Assembly (NCBI GenBank): GCA_015698045.1
Contig: BLAL01000193.1
Location: 310,001-374,000 of the forward strand
DNA: 64,000 bases
Source of the DNA: Rhizophagus clarus
Lineage: Eukaryota > Glomeromycota > Glomeromycetes > Glomerales > Glomeraceae
Reading direction: 5' to 3'
The notes under the pieces are model-generated. The model was not told the origin of the DNA. It was given only the letters and a program-made list of their open reading frames with translations, and ran no database searches. Below are positions 32,726-45,222 of this stretch, in pieces (the stretch's first letter is position 1; each line of letters begins with the position of its first letter). The translations under genes were made by a program, and so were the position numbers.

Positions 32726-35532
32726 TGGAAATTATAATTAGTCATAGGGTAAGCTGAAAGAATTTGCTTATTTTTAACAGTTTGAAATTAAACAAATTTA
32801 TACATCGATCGCATATACGGATTGTCAAGTTAAAGTATTATTTCAAGTTGATATATGATATTATTTTAATTGGTTAGGTAACATCATAATTGAATATTTT
32901 AGCATTTTGCATTTTGCATTTTACAATTTTAGAAAGATTATTATTTAACGTTAAATATCTTTATTCGTATTAAGAATAAGTTAAGAAAGAACTAAATATA
33001 TAATATAGAACGTATTAGTTTTACATAAGGTTTCAAGATTTAATATAAAATTTAGACTACAACCGTTTGCAAGTTAATATTGTTGCAATATTCTTTTTTT
33101 GTTTCGTCTAATACATTTTTTTTTCTCTCGCAAAATTAAAGTAATTAGCTTATTAATCGTTTAAGTAGTAGAATCATAGATATGTAATAATGAAATTCTT
33201 TCAAAAAATATGCCAGCATAAATATTCTGTAATTTTCTTATAATAGAGAAATAAAATGGAAAAAAATTTTCTTTATATATATACTTATATGTACGAGATC
33301 TGGTTTGCATACTAGGTTACATATGTCAATTACATTTCCTTGAGGTGCACATAATAAATGAATTAACTTAGCGACTGATGAATAATGCTAAATCAAAAAA
33401 CTAAGATGCGATTTTCAGCTGTTTAATTTTTTGGAAAGCCATACATAATCGATAATAAATGAAGTTAAAATCTTTCTAGAAACGTAATGTCCTAATAATG
33501 CTTTGCAAAAAAAGGATGAAAAGAGTCGAAAACTTTTAATACCATAGGCAAAGAAAAGATAGTGCGGATTACATTAAATCTAACTCAAGTTAAAACCGAT
33601 GATATAACTTTAATTGGCTGATAGTGTAACATACATCTCTTCTGCATTATTGATAAGCTTATCCAGCTATATCCATCAGAAATTTTTTCCTCGCGTTTAA
33701 TAAACTAACTAATTGCTCTGGCTCGCACGTGAGAAAGGATTTTTTAGGCTGTGCCGAATTCTGGTTGTAGGTCTTCTGCACTTCCTTTGTATCATGTGAT
33801 TGATACTAATTTAAATGGCTTAGTCGATCGTAATAAAGATTATATAAGAATTAAAAAAATTTCTTTTTTACATAATTAAACTTTTATCAACAATGTTTGT
33901 TAAAAAGATACAACTGTAAACTGTAATATATCATTATTTAGTCAAAAGATTGAGACATGGATTTCAGGAATTGATGATGATAAATATAGCAAGCATAAGT
34001 TTAAAAAAAATATATTAAATGAAAATCTTTTTTTTTTTCATCAAAAAAAAAGGTCCAAACCATGAAAGCCGGTCAAAATATCTGATTTTATTAAAACCAG
34101 AATATTTTATTTTTAAGGATATTCAAGACAATAGGAACATTAAATTAAGCAAAGAAGCAGTGTAAGTGTGAATAAACTATTTGATTGTATTTTTTTATTA
34201 AAATATAGTTAATTACTTGGTGTCATACCTTGAGCCATGTGTCAAACATCAAACCTTTAAGACAAGCTACAAAATGGTGTTGAGGCACGAAACAATGTCT
34301 TTGAGAATTTCTTACATTTGAGACTTTAAGTCTACCTTGTGAGATGTAAAATTGGATTATTTTCCATTATCCTCTAAATTGGAAGAAAAGGAAACTAAAT
34401 CAGTTAGTGGAATATCTCCAAGTTATGGATAGCTTAGTGATTGGAATCAACAGTGATTCATTTGCTGATATTATTAATAATAAGTCAAAATGAAAGATGA
34501 TGAAAAGATATAAGTATTAGGTATAGATGCACAATTTTTATTTTAGCCATAAGTTGCATTTCTTCAAATATTTGATGAATTATATCTTTTTCTGTATGGA
34601 TGGAGTTGATAGCACATCTCTTATTACATTTATTAGTAGATTATTATGCTAGAGTAAGATAATGCGAATAAATGTACTGCATGTTAAAGTCACCGTTTAA
34701 TTCAATTAAAAAATTCCTTCATTTATTTCAATGTATCTTTGGTATTTGCTATTAAATATATTTTTTTCTTGTTTTATCTTTAACGAACGTATTTTTTTAA
34801 TTCTTATTTTTATCAATAAAACTACAATATTTCCTCAAGTAAGAAGCCAAGTCTACCATATTTAATTATAGTAACAAATTTTGTGAAATTAAAAACTCCC
34901 GAAACTTTTAAATGAAGTCAATTCTGAAAGCGAGGGCAAGATTAAATTTCGTTTTCTTGTTATGTGTTTCAGTTTTTAAGATAAATATCTATTCACCTTT
35001 TTTATCATAGTGCAAAACGCAAAAAATTATTTTGTATGGTGATTATGAAAAATTACAAGTAAAAAAACATCAGATATTTGGATTTTTAAACTTTAACGGT
35101 TAAGAAAGTTATATAATTAATATAATTAAGATACTTGTTTGCATGTTGATCCCAAACAGTAGTTTTGTAAAGAATGCAATCGTTTTTGCTTCAGATGCAA
35201 ATGGTATTATAGTTTTGGATTAATTACAGTATAATACCAAGAATGAATGAATATTAGTAGTTGATGTAATATTAGCTTATAAATCATAATCTTCTGAAAC
35301 TGAGTAAATAGACCTAGCTATGACATTATAATATTATCAATTTTTAAATTACCCAAATGTTCAGATATTGTCAGGAAAATTATAATATTCAACCCCACTT
35401 ACAATTCTGTATTTTTTTTTAATTAAAAATTACTGTAGTTATAAATATTAGGAATAATATACAGTACATAAAAATATACTGTAAGTAATAACTATAATTT
35501 AGTGATTTTTATAAAAAAAAACTCATTCAATA
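32726..35532. other. 2.8-kb intergenic spacer
   Basis: No gene is supported. The stretch 33950-34500 has mixed composition and could be old coding DNA, but no frame longer than a few dozen codons reads like protein. The right end is the 3' flank of the minus-strand kinase. Confidence 0.45.
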
Positions 35533-37341
35533 TTAATCTTGATTAATTTCATTAAGATCTATAGAATAATAAATAAATAAATAAAATATTAACAAAATAA
35601 AAGAACTAAAGAACAAATATCTTACCCGATTCATCTAATTGACAATCAAAACATTCTGAAACTATAAATTAATTAAATATAATGTTAAAAATATTATTAA
35701 TTATACTAGTTATCAATAAGTATAATTAATTACTCACGTAATGTTGATTGAAGAACATCTATTAAAAAAAAAGTAATTTAGTGATGCAAATATTTCTGTT
35801 ACCAAATTAATTTAAACTAAATACCTGAATTTACTGGTTCTGGAAGATCTTTGAAATTTAAAAGTCTGCTAGTATAGATTGCTTGTGAGTGTGTTTGAAT
35901 ATTATTTGATCTTTTTTTATCTGATTCGTTTAACTTGATTTTATCATCATATTCATCCATTTGAGAATGATACTTATTCTGTTCAAAATACAATTTCTCA
36001 AGTTTTTGATATAATTCTCTAGCAGTTGGTCTATTTTCTGGTTTAGCATCCAACATTTAGTAATCAAATCTATAAGTACTTTCGGTGTGTATTTAAAAAT
36101 ATTTGGTCTAAGTCCTTTACATATTTTAATAGCTAAAGTATGATTATGAGAAATATTGTTATAAGGAATTTCTTCAGATAAATATTCATTCATCATTATT
36201 CCAAATGAATAAATATCAGATGCTTTTGTATATTGATATCCTCGTAAAACTTCTGGTGCCATATAAGGTAATACTCCATAAATTCCTTCTTTTTTAGCTA
36301 ATTGATTTTCATTATTTGTTGGTTGACACATTCCCAAATCACTTATATATGGAAAAGAAGTAAATAATATATTGCCTGAATGGAAGTCTTTATGAATTTT
36401 TCCAGCATTATGAATATTTAGAAGTCCACTTGCAATATCCTTTAAATTCTTAATTTTTGAATAACAATTTAATTCATTATTAAGATAGTAATTTCTCAAA
36501 TTTCCATTTTCACAATATCTTAAAACCATCATATAATCTTTGGAATTTGGATCCTGAGTTATTCCATAACATTGTATAACATTCCAAAGATAAATCCGAA
36601 GGTGAGATTTAATCTAATAAAAATATTGAAAAAAGTGAAATTTTTTTTTTTAATATATCAATAATACACAAATAAAAATTAAGAGTAAATAAACTACATC
36701 ACTTAATTTAATTACCTCATTTAAAAATTCCGTACTTATACAAGAAGAATTATCCAAACTTTTTAATACAACTTTTTTAATATTAATACCTCTTTCCCAT
36801 TTTTGATTTTCAATATCCCAAGATAATATACACCCTTCAGACCATATAGCTGAAAATATTTTACCAAATCCACCTCTAGTAATATAAGTAATATCTTTAA
36901 AATTTTCAAAAGGTATCCATTCAAGAAATTTTTTATAGTGCACGGCATCAATTTGTGATTGTTGTATAAATTCATCAATATCTTTATTTCCACTAGTCCA
37001 ATTTTTAAAATTATCCTTAAATCTTTTAACATTACAGGGTTGACACCATTTCCGTCCTGTACCAGGTTCATTACATTCCCCACATATTCCATATACTTGC
37101 TTTCTTTTTTCTAAATCTTCCATATAAATTATTTTTTTATTTGTCTCTCCTTTTAACCCCAGTATTTGAATCAATGTTAGTAGAAATTGTAACATATTCC
37201 TTTTTAAAATAGAGATTAAAAATGCTATTATTAATTATTATTCAAATTAGAAAATTCAATAATGTGATGAAATAATTGTTTTACCTGATATTTAGGATTA
37301 TAATCTTTCCATAAATTTCTTTTAATTTCAATAGTATTCAT
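35533..37341 (-). pseudogene. TKL-type protein kinase, frameshifted paralog of the 55.1-kb gene
   Basis: Six exons by comparison with the intact paralog: 37341-37285 (MNTIEIKRNLWKDYNPKYQ), 37199-36716, 36613-35825, 35758-35738, 35655-35626 and 35558-35533. Exon 2 carries CGECNEPG...CQPC and the loop TRGGFGKIF; exon 3 carries HKDFHSGN, SDLGMC and MAPEVLRG. Two differences break the frame. Exon 2 is 2 bases shorter than in the paralog, so exon 1 runs into a stop before MEDLEKRKQ. Exon 3 lost one G at about 36052 (TGTTGGATGC versus TGTTGGGATGC), so ITKCW is followed by the wrong frame instead of DAKPENRPTA. Translation from the internal MEDLEKRKQ (37104) would give a kinase cut off in subdomain XI. 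It could be a recent pseudogene, or the sequence has errors. An early TAA also shortens the last exon. Confidence 0.8.
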
Positions 37342-37398
37342 TTTTGATATTTCCATCATATGTATTGCACTGAATTACAATTTATTAAAATGAACGTA

Positions 37399-37419
37399 AA
37401 AAAAAAATTTTTTTTTTTT
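37399..37419 (-). promoter_or_regulatory. oligo(dA)-oligo(dT) tract upstream of kinase start
   Basis: A run of A followed by a run of T lies about 60-80 bases upstream of the ATG at 37341 (minus strand). It is the same arrangement as at 958-980 and 61295-61330. The promoter role is inferred. Confidence 0.3.
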
Positions 37420-37567
37420 GATCTAACGGATTTCGGACAAATTTATATTCTTGTGCAAAATGTGTAACATTCAATAATTTTGGTTCATGTTACAATTGAT
37501 CAGCAATAAACAATCGAATTATAGTTAATGTATGACAATAACTAAATATTGATTATTCAATTGATTC

Positions 37568-38173
37568 ATGCAAAATGGTTCATTAGTTTCGATGAGATTT
37601 CGTAACAGAGTTATTACTACGCTGCCATTCGGTTGGGTATCTCATTGGTCACCAAGTGCAGATGAGCTAGAATTTTTGCGCAATGCATATTATCATGCTC
37701 AAAATCAAGATGGTTTTTTTATAGTCAATATATATGATGACGAAACATCAAGAATCGTAACTAAATATATAAGATATGATCTTGATAAACGATACTAAAG
37801 ATTAAACAACCATATAGTGGTCGATTATTATCATATATGACTTCGGTTGTAGGAGAAAAGTTTCAACCTCCTTTGAAATATGAATGCACTAGCGATTTTG
37901 ATGAATTTATCAAATGTAACATAGAACGAACGAAACCCTCTGCTTTACGTGATTCTTTTAGCCGCAAAAACAAGGTTAGAGAGTGCTGACAAATGGAATC
38001 GTACCGTTCTGCTACCATTGTACTTCAGCAGAGCGCTATTATTATTAATCCTAATGTTGGTTCTGGTTTGAAGCAGATGGGTTTTGGACTTTTATGTGAA
38101 TGGTTCTTTACGCTGGAGGATGAACTTTTACGTGAAGGCATGAATATGCAGGTTCATTTTAACAGTAATTAAT
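37568..38173 (+). pseudogene. relic of an unrecognised gene, unit A copy
   Basis: It opens MQNGSLVSMRFRNRVITTLP and runs 76 codons to a stop at 37798. Coding-like sequence continues in other frames (VVGEKFQPPLKYECTSDFDE, ERTKPSALRDSFSRKNKV, then a cysteine-bearing CYHCTSAERY piece). In units B and C the same pieces recur with different breaks; unit B keeps CPWCRFDVDGFLDNYVNG near 42235-42280. CxHC...CPWC could be a small zinc-binding module. All three copies are broken, so the gene died before or soon after the triplication. No family was recognised. Confidence 0.55.
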
Positions 38174-39087
38174 AACATCCCTAATTCAATAGATAATGAC
38201 AAGGGAGTCTCAAAACTTTGAAAATTTAATGATATTTATTGTTCTGCTTTTTTTTTTTTCAAAATGAAAAAGTAAAAATATAAATAACGAATTTACAAAT
38301 TAATTTTATTGTCATTTTTAATGTATTCGTCGGTTTCTAAAAAAAGACTCAGTAATAATTCGTGGAATTAAAAACTTTGAGCATTTTCACGAACAGAAAT
38401 CATCAAAAAATTTATTTTTTGCTTGTGTTAATTATTGTGCAGAGCAGATCTTTCGCCTTTTCTTCAGAAAAAATGTTAACGTCACCAAACGATGATGAAT
38501 CTGATATTTACTGTTACCATCCATTTAGTGAGTGAGTCATTCGTTTCATATTCTAGATTTCGTTATTGTTTCATCCGTGTTGAATTTACAAACTTGGGGA
38601 CTGGGCGCAATTTTTTTTCGTGACGGCGGCCTTATACAAGATTTAATTTCTAATTAGATCTCTCTTGAATTAAATTAATATTTTTCGTCCCTGGTCTAAT
38701 TAAGCTTTCACTCACGGAAATTAGATTTATATATTATATATCATAATCTCCAATCATTACGACGTAATTATTTTATCTGTGAGTTAAAAACAATCGACGT
38801 TAAAATGACACCATGGAAAATCGTAAGAATCCTCAAAGTAAATGTTCAGTAATTCGGCAAGTTTTGAGTCCATATAAATGTGCTATATATGTTAATTTTT
38901 TAGCGTGATTTCTTAATACTAAATATCGATTTTTTTAAGAAATAAAATATCAAATTAAAAAAAAATTCAATAAAATACTATTCGTAAATATGTCGGTAAT
39001 AAAAACTTTATTTTACTTAATTAAATAATTCGATTCACATAGTTTGTCTATTATTGCATATTATTTAAAAGATACTTACGAAATTAT

Positions 39088-40797
39088 TTAATTTCTTAAT
39101 TTAATTTCAACTAATAATTCAGTACATGCAGTTACAGCTTCAGAATAGGTTTTTAAAGGAGCTTCCTTATTTACTAAATCAATTTCATATTTTCTAAATA
39201 ATAAAGCTATTAAACCAACTAATTCAACCATTGCTAATTTTCTACCCGCACAAATTCTTAATCCTCTACCAAAAGCAATGAATGAATTTTTCTTTGGTTC
39301 AAAATCTTCAGCTAACCATCTATCAGGATTAAATTTATCAGGTTCATCCCAATATTCTTTATTATGATGAATAGCATCAATATTAATTCTAAATATTGTT
39401 TCAGGTGGCCATTGATAACCTCCTATTTCATCGGATTTTTCAAGACATCTTGGTAATGAATTTACGACCGAAAAAATTCGTGATACTTCTTTTACAATCG
39501 CTTCACAATATTTTAAATTATTAATATCACTTTCGGTAATTGGTCGAGTTTTATCACCTTGAAAGATTCTATCAATTTCATTTAACATTTTCTTTTTGAC
39601 ATCCGGATTATTTGCAAGATAATAAATAATGTATGAAATCGTATTCGCAGTCTGTTTAAGATAATAAATAAAACCGTTAAAAATAATATTTAATACAAAA
39701 AACTTAAGAAGCGAAATACTAAAAAATATATTCACAGTATCAGTTCCAGCAATTATTCCATCAAATATGATGCCACGAATTTCAAGATCAGTCATAGGTC
39801 TCATAACTTCTTTATCATCATTTTTATTATAACTAAGATCACGAGGAGTATCTGCAATAATTATTGTTGTCAACAAATCGTTTGATAAAGGTTTATCTAA
39901 TGGAGTATTTTCAATTTCTTGTCTACGTCTCTTAATAATTGAATCCATTCTTTGATTTATAAAATCAAGACTTTGAATAACTTCATCCGATTTATTCTTA
40001 AAATAAGGAAAATAATGCCGTAAAAAAGGAGAAACGAATTGAAACATTAATATACCCTTGAAAAGATTACGAATTGCACGAACAAATTTTACAGTTTCAT
40101 CAATTAATGCAGATGGTCGTTCTGCTTTTTCATTCTCACTAATTTCATTAAAATATCCTGCCATCGTATAAGATCGTTCACCAGTTAATATTACGAAGAT
40201 CATATCATTCGTAAATTGATTAAACCATGTAGAAATATCCATTTTATTCTTGTTATTTCCTCCTTCTTTAAGATATAATTTATCCCAATAACCTTCTAAT
40301 TCATTAAAAATTATATTTATCAAATGAACAGCTTCGTTAGCAAATTTTGGTGATAAGATAGCTTGTGTAAAAAAATGACGATTATATTTCCATGATTTTA
40401 ATTCTTGATTAAATAATAATCCTTTTCCCAAGATTCCTAATTCATGAAATCCTTTACCATCCTTAGTAGAATGTTTCTTAATAAATGGATTTCTTGAAGA
40501 AGATAATAAAAGTTTTTCAGATTGTTCTATTCGATTTAAAGCTATAATTCTTGAATCAAGTTGAACCTCAAATAAATCACCATATTTCTTATGATTATAT
40601 TCGAAAAATTTTTTAACATTTCCACCATGGGTAATATATAATTGAATTAAATTACCAAAGAATGGGTATGGAAAAGGACCAGGTAAAGGATTAATACGAG
40701 TAAAATATTTATAATAATAATTTGTCACATAAATTATCAATACGATACCTATCAATGAAAGGTAATCAATATTTTCAAATAATTTCGAAAAAATCAT
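39088..40797 (-). CDS. cytochrome P450, unit A
   Basis: Exon 1 is 40797-39736 and exon 2 is 39651-39088, separated by an 84-bp intron (GTGAAT...AACAG); the product is 541 residues. An N-terminal anchor (residues 10-28) is followed by the proline hinge INPLPGPFPYPFFG. The I-helix AGTDTTANT is assembled exactly across the splice junction (near residue 354). ExxR is EVSR (409-412), the PERF-type motif is FNPDRW (461-466), and the haem loop is FGRGLRICAGRKLA with Cys488. All key residues are present, so it is likely an active ER-bound mono-oxygenase; the substrate is unknown. The intron is a multiple of three and free of stops, so retention would yield a 569-residue form with a hydrophobic insert in the I-helix. 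It lies head-to-tail with copies B and C. Confidence 0.92.
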   Translation of the reverse strand: MIFSKLFENIDYLSLIGIVLIIYVTNYYYKYFTRINPLPGPFPYPFFGNLIQLYITHGGNVKKFFEYNHKKYGDLFEVQLDSRIIALNRIEQSEKLLLSSSRNPFIKKHSTKDGKGFHELGILGKGLLFNQELKSWKYNRHFFTQAILSPKFANEAVHLINIIFNELEGYWDKLYLKEGGNNKNKMDISTWFNQFTNDMIFVILTGERSYTMAGYFNEISENEKAERPSALIDETVKFVRAIRNLFKGILMFQFVSPFLRHYFPYFKNKSDEVIQSLDFINQRMDSIIKRRRQEIENTPLDKPLSNDLLTTIIIADTPRDLSYNKNDDKEVMRPMTDLEIRGIIFDGIIAGTDTVNIFFSISLLKFFVLNIIFNGFIYYLKQTANTISYIIYYLANNPDVKKKMLNEIDRIFQGDKTRPITESDINNLKYCEAIVKEVSRIFSVVNSLPRCLEKSDEIGGYQWPPETIFRINIDAIHHNKEYWDEPDKFNPDRWLAEDFEPKKNSFIAFGRGLRICAGRKLAMVELVGLIALLFRKYEIDLVNKEAPLKTYSEAVTACTELLVEIKLRN

Positions 40798-40972
40798 ACT
40801 ATTATGATATTATTTTTCTTGATAATAAAAAAATAATTTTTTTTATTGATATAAACAAATATTTGAGAAAAGTGGTAATATTTATATCATTTTTTACAAT
40901 TAAAAAAATTTTTGACTTAATTTAAATTAGGTTCCGGAAATTTATAACCTGCTTAATACTAGTAATAAAGCA

Positions 40973-41010
40973 TGCAGCACATGCGCAGGCAACGCAGCAA
41001 TTTGCGCAAC
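40973..41010 (-). promoter_or_regulatory. TGCGCA-type word cluster upstream of P450 A
   Basis: Words GCAGCACATGCGCAGG, AACGCAGCAA and TTTGCGCAAC lie about 175-215 bases upstream of the start codon. Homologous clusters precede P450 B (45157-45222, expanded) and C (51649-51683). The palindromic TGCGCA core could be a factor-binding site; this is inference. Confidence 0.35.
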
Positions 41011-41764
41011 ATTTATTTTATCGGTATGCGAATCGGACATAATGATGTAACTATGATAGTATGATACTTACGATATGTAGTAAAGGATGAATTTTTACCA
41101 GAGAAATTACCTGTCATAATGCCACAAAACGAATAATATTCTCACAAAAATGACAATAGCGGTTAGTTTACTATTCTTAAAGATCGTCGATTATCATTTA
41201 GTCAATGAGAATCTTTAAAAGGAATTAACTTGACAATTAAGTGAAACCTGAGTGATCATTAATATGCGTGTACGACCAGGTTGTGAGACGTCGTAGATTT
41301 ATCAGGTATCAATTCATCGAGTGTATTGAAACATTAAAATGATACATTAATTAGTAAACTTAACGGAATAACACAATAATTTTATGTTTACTAATTTAGA
41401 TCAAATTCCTACCTATACAATGAAAATTTTATTTGTATCTTTAGGATGACTCCTGTTAATCATAAGCGATGTCTCACGTCTTGCAGATATATCTCTCACA
41501 GCATTGGAATCATTCTTATTCTTGTTCATACACATCTTCTATTCGAAGGGACTACAACAAATGTGATGAACTGAAAGACTATTATTCTACCAACACCACT
41601 GCTAATCTGTTTTATTTCAATAAATTTTTTCTAGTTACGATACCTCTTTGACTATAAATATTCGAGTATATTGCAGAACTATAAAGAAATTGTTTATCCT
41701 GCATTACAAGTATAGGAAAAAACGATGTAATGGTCATAATAGCAGCTTAGAATTTCTTGTTTCG

Positions 41765-42350
41765 GTGAGATTTCGTAACAGAGTTATTACTACGCGGCCA
41801 TTAGGTTGGGTATCTCATTGGTCGCCAAGTGAATTTTTGCGCAATGCATATTATTATACTCAATCAAATATGGTTCTTTTATAGTTAATATGTAGTGTAT
41901 GACTACGAAACATCAAAGAATTGCAACTAAATATATATGATCTGATTTTGATTACCGATACTAAAGATTAAAGAACCATTTAATGGTCGATTAGTGTCAA
42001 TATTACGGTTTGCAACATCATATATGACTTCAGTTTGGGAGAAAAGTTTTAACCTCCTTTGAAATATGAATGCACTAGCGATTTTGATGAATTTATCAAA
42101 CGTAACATAGAACGAACGAAACCCTCTGCTTTACGTGATTCTTTTAGCCGTAAAAACAAGGTTAGAGAGGTGCTGGAAAATGGAATGATACCGTTCTGCT
42201 AACATTGTACTTCAGCAGAGCGCTATTATTTGTCCTTGGTGCCGGTTTGATGTAGATGGGTTTTTGGACAATTATGTGAATGGTTCTTTACGCTGGAGGA
42301 TAGAACTTTTACATGAAGACATGAATATGCAGGGTTCATTTTAACAGTAA
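41765..42350 (+). pseudogene. relic of the unrecognised gene, unit B copy
   Basis: Homolog of 37568-38173: VRFRNRVITTRPLGWVSHWS is cut short by a deletion, and later pieces (ECTSDFDEFIKRNIERTKPS, CPWCRFDVDGFLDNYVNG, RIELLHEDMNMQGSF) lie in different frames. This copy best preserves the cysteine-rich and C-terminal part. Confidence 0.5.
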
Positions 42351-43304
42351 TTAATAACATACCTAATTCTAGATAGATTAATTTATATTTTGGAACTCCC
42401 TAGATAGATAATGACAAGGGAGCCTCAAAACTTTGAAAATTAAATGATATTTATTGTTCCGCTAATTGATTTTTTTTTTCTTTCAAAATGAAAAAGTAAA
42501 AATATAAATAACGAATTTTACAAATTAATTTTATTGTCATTTTTAATGTATTCGTCAATTTCTAAAAAAAGATTCAGTAATAATTCTTGGAAAAACTTTG
42601 AGCATTTTCACTAACAGAAATCATCAAAAAATTTATTTTTTGCTTTGTGTTAATTGTGCAGAGCAGATCTTTCGTCTTTTCTTCAGAAAAAATGTTAACG
42701 TCACCAAACGATGATGAATCTGATATTTACTGTTACCATCCATTTAGTGAGTGAGTCATTCGTTTCACATTCTAGATTTCGTTATTGTTTCATCCGTGTT
42801 GGATTTACAAACTTGGGGACTGGGCGCAATTTTTTTTCGTGACGGCGGCCTTATACATAATTTAATTTCTAATTAGATCTCTCTTGGATTAAATTAAATT
42901 TTTCGTCCCTGGTCTGATTAAGCTTTCACTCACGGAAATTGGATTTATATATTATATATCATAGTCTCCAATCGTTACGACGTAATTATTTTATCTGTGA
43001 GTTAAAAACAATCGACGTTAAAAATAACACCATCAGGAAAATCGTAAGAATCCTCAAAATGTTCAGTTAATTCAGCAAGTTTTGAGTCCAGATAAATGTA
43101 CTATATATATGTTAATTTTTTAGTGTAATTTCTTACTAAATATCAACTTTTTTAAGAAATAAAATATCAAATTAAAAAAAAATTCAATAAAATACTATTC
43201 GTAAATATGTCGGTAATAAAAACTTTATTTTACTTAATTAAATAATTCGATTCACATAGTTTGTCTATTATTGCATATTATTTAAAAGATACTTACGAAA
43301 TTAT

Positions 43305-44995
43305 TTAATTTCTTAATTTAATTTCAACTAATAATTCAGTACATGCAGTTACAGCTTCAGAAAAGGTTTTTAAAGGAGCTTCCTTATCTACCAAATCAAT
43401 TTCATATTTTCTAAATAATAAAGCTATTAAACCAACTAATTCAACCATTGCTAATTTTCTACCCGCACAAATTCTTAATCCTCTACCAAAAGCAATAAAA
43501 GAATTTTTCTTTGGTTCAAAATCTTCAGCTAACCATCTATCAGGATTAAATTTATCAGGTTCATCCCAATATTCTTTATTATGATGAATAGCATCAATAT
43601 TAATTCTAAATAATGTTTCAGGTGGCCATTGATAACCTCCTATTTCATCGGATTTTTCAAGACATCTTGGTAATGAATTTACGACCGAGAAAATTCGTGA
43701 TACTTCTTTTACAATCGCTTCACAATATTTTAAATTATTAATATCACTTTCGGTAATTGGTCGTGTTTTATCACCTTGAAAGATTCTATCAATTTCATTT
43801 AACATTTTCTTTTTGACATCCGGATTATTTGCAAGATAATAAATAATGTATGAAATCGTGTTCGCAGTCTGTTTAAGATAATAATTAATATTTAAAACAA
43901 AAAACTTAAAAGCAAAATACTAAAAAATATACTCACAGTATCAGTTCCAGCAACTATTCCATCAAATATGATGCCACGAATTTCAAGATCAGTCATAGGT
44001 CTCATAACTTCTTTATTATCATTTTTATTATAATTAAGATCACGAGGAGTATCTGCAATAATTATTGTTGTCAACAAATCGTTTGATAAAGGTTTATCTA
44101 ATGGAGTATTTTCAATTTTTTGTCTACGTCTCTTGATAATTGAATCCAATCTTTGATTTATAAAATCGAGACTTTGAATAAATTCATCCGATTTATTCTT
44201 AAAATAAGGAAAATAATGTCGTAAAAAAGGAGAAACGAATTGAAACATTAATGTACCCTTGAAAAGGTTACGAATTGCACGAACAAATTTTACAGTATCA
44301 TCAATTAATGCAGATGGTCGTTCTGCTTTTTCATTCTCACTAATTTCATTAAAATATCCTGCCATCGTATAAGATCGTTCACCAGTTAATATTACGAAGA
44401 TCATATCATTCGTAAATTGATTAAACCATGTAGAAATATCCATTTTATTCTTGTTATTTCCTTCTTTAAGATATAATTTATCCCAATAACCTTCTAATTC
44501 ATTAAAAATTATATTTATCAAATGAACAGCTTCGTTAGCAAATTTTGGTGATAAGATAGCTTGTGTAAAAAAATGACGATTATATCTCCATGATTTTAAT
44601 TCTTGATTAATTAATAATCCTTTTCCCAAGGTTCCTAATTCATGAAATCCTTTACTATCCCTAGTAGAAAGTTTCTTAATAAATGGATTTCTTGATGAAG
44701 ATAATAAAAGTTTTTCAAATTGTTCCACTCGATTTAAAATTATAATTCTTGAATCAAGTTGAACCTCGAATAAATCACCATATTTCTTATGATTATATTC
44801 GAAAAATTTTTTAACATTTCCACCATGGGTAATATATAATTGAATTAAATTACCTAAGAATGGGTATGGAAAAGGACCAGGTAAAGGATTAATACGAGTA
44901 AAATATTTATAATAATAATTTGTCACATAAATTATCAACGCGATAACTATCAACGAAAGGTAATCAATATTTTCAAATAATTTCGAAAAAATCAT
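43305..44995 (-). CDS. cytochrome P450, unit B
   Basis: Exon 1 is 44995-43937 and exon 2 is 43868-43305, giving 540 residues. The intron (GTGAGT...AACAG) is 68 bp, shortened by a deletion, and no longer a multiple of three. The anchor, PGPFPYPFLG hinge, AGTDT/TANT I-helix across the junction, EVSR, FNPDRW and FGRGLRICAGRKLA are all intact. Differences from copy A are scattered substitutions (for example SDEFIQSLDFINQRLDS versus SDEVIQSLDFINQRMDS), concentrated in exon 1. It is likely functional; the substrate is unknown. Confidence 0.92.
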
Positions 44996-45156
44996 CTTAT
45001 TTTCTTGATAATAAAAAAAAAAAATAATAATTTTATTGATATAACTAAATATTTGAGAGAAGTGGTATATTTATATCATTTTTTACAATAAAAAATTTTT
45101 CTGTTTCGGAAAATTATACCTGCTTAATTCAAATCCAAAATAGACTAGTAATAAAA

Positions 45157-45222
45157 CACGCAGCGCATGTCACATACCGCATGATGCGCAGCGTGCGCAG
45201 GCAGCGCAGCAATTTGCGCAAC
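45157..45222 (-). promoter_or_regulatory. expanded TGCGCA-type word cluster upstream of P450 B
   Basis: It contains ACGCAGCGCATG, CGCATGATGCGCAGCG, TGCGCAGGCAGCGCAGC and TTTGCGCAAC, about 160-230 bases upstream of the start. It is longer than the cluster of copy A, so the number of sites differs between copies. Confidence 0.35.

Larger units (their letters stand above)
37587..41750. repeat. tandem triplication, unit A
   Basis: A ~4.2-kb unit starts at TTTCG(A/G)TGAGATTTCG and ends near TATCCTGCATTACAAGTATAGG. It contains a relic gene (plus), a small conserved frame at 38473-38535, a P450 gene (minus) and a TGCGCA-rich promoter. Units B (41751-46022) and C (48271-52453) repeat it in the same order and orientation. 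A is the most diverged: it lacks a ~130-bp segment (TTTGCTCTTTATTGAACGCC...) that B and C share, so B and C are sister copies. Confidence 0.9.

Noticed and set aside
41469-41884. Short frames repeated in the three P450 units (for example MSHVLQIYLSQHWN...)
   Set aside because: They recur only because the whole unit is duplicated; lengths and ends differ between copies and no coding character is evident.
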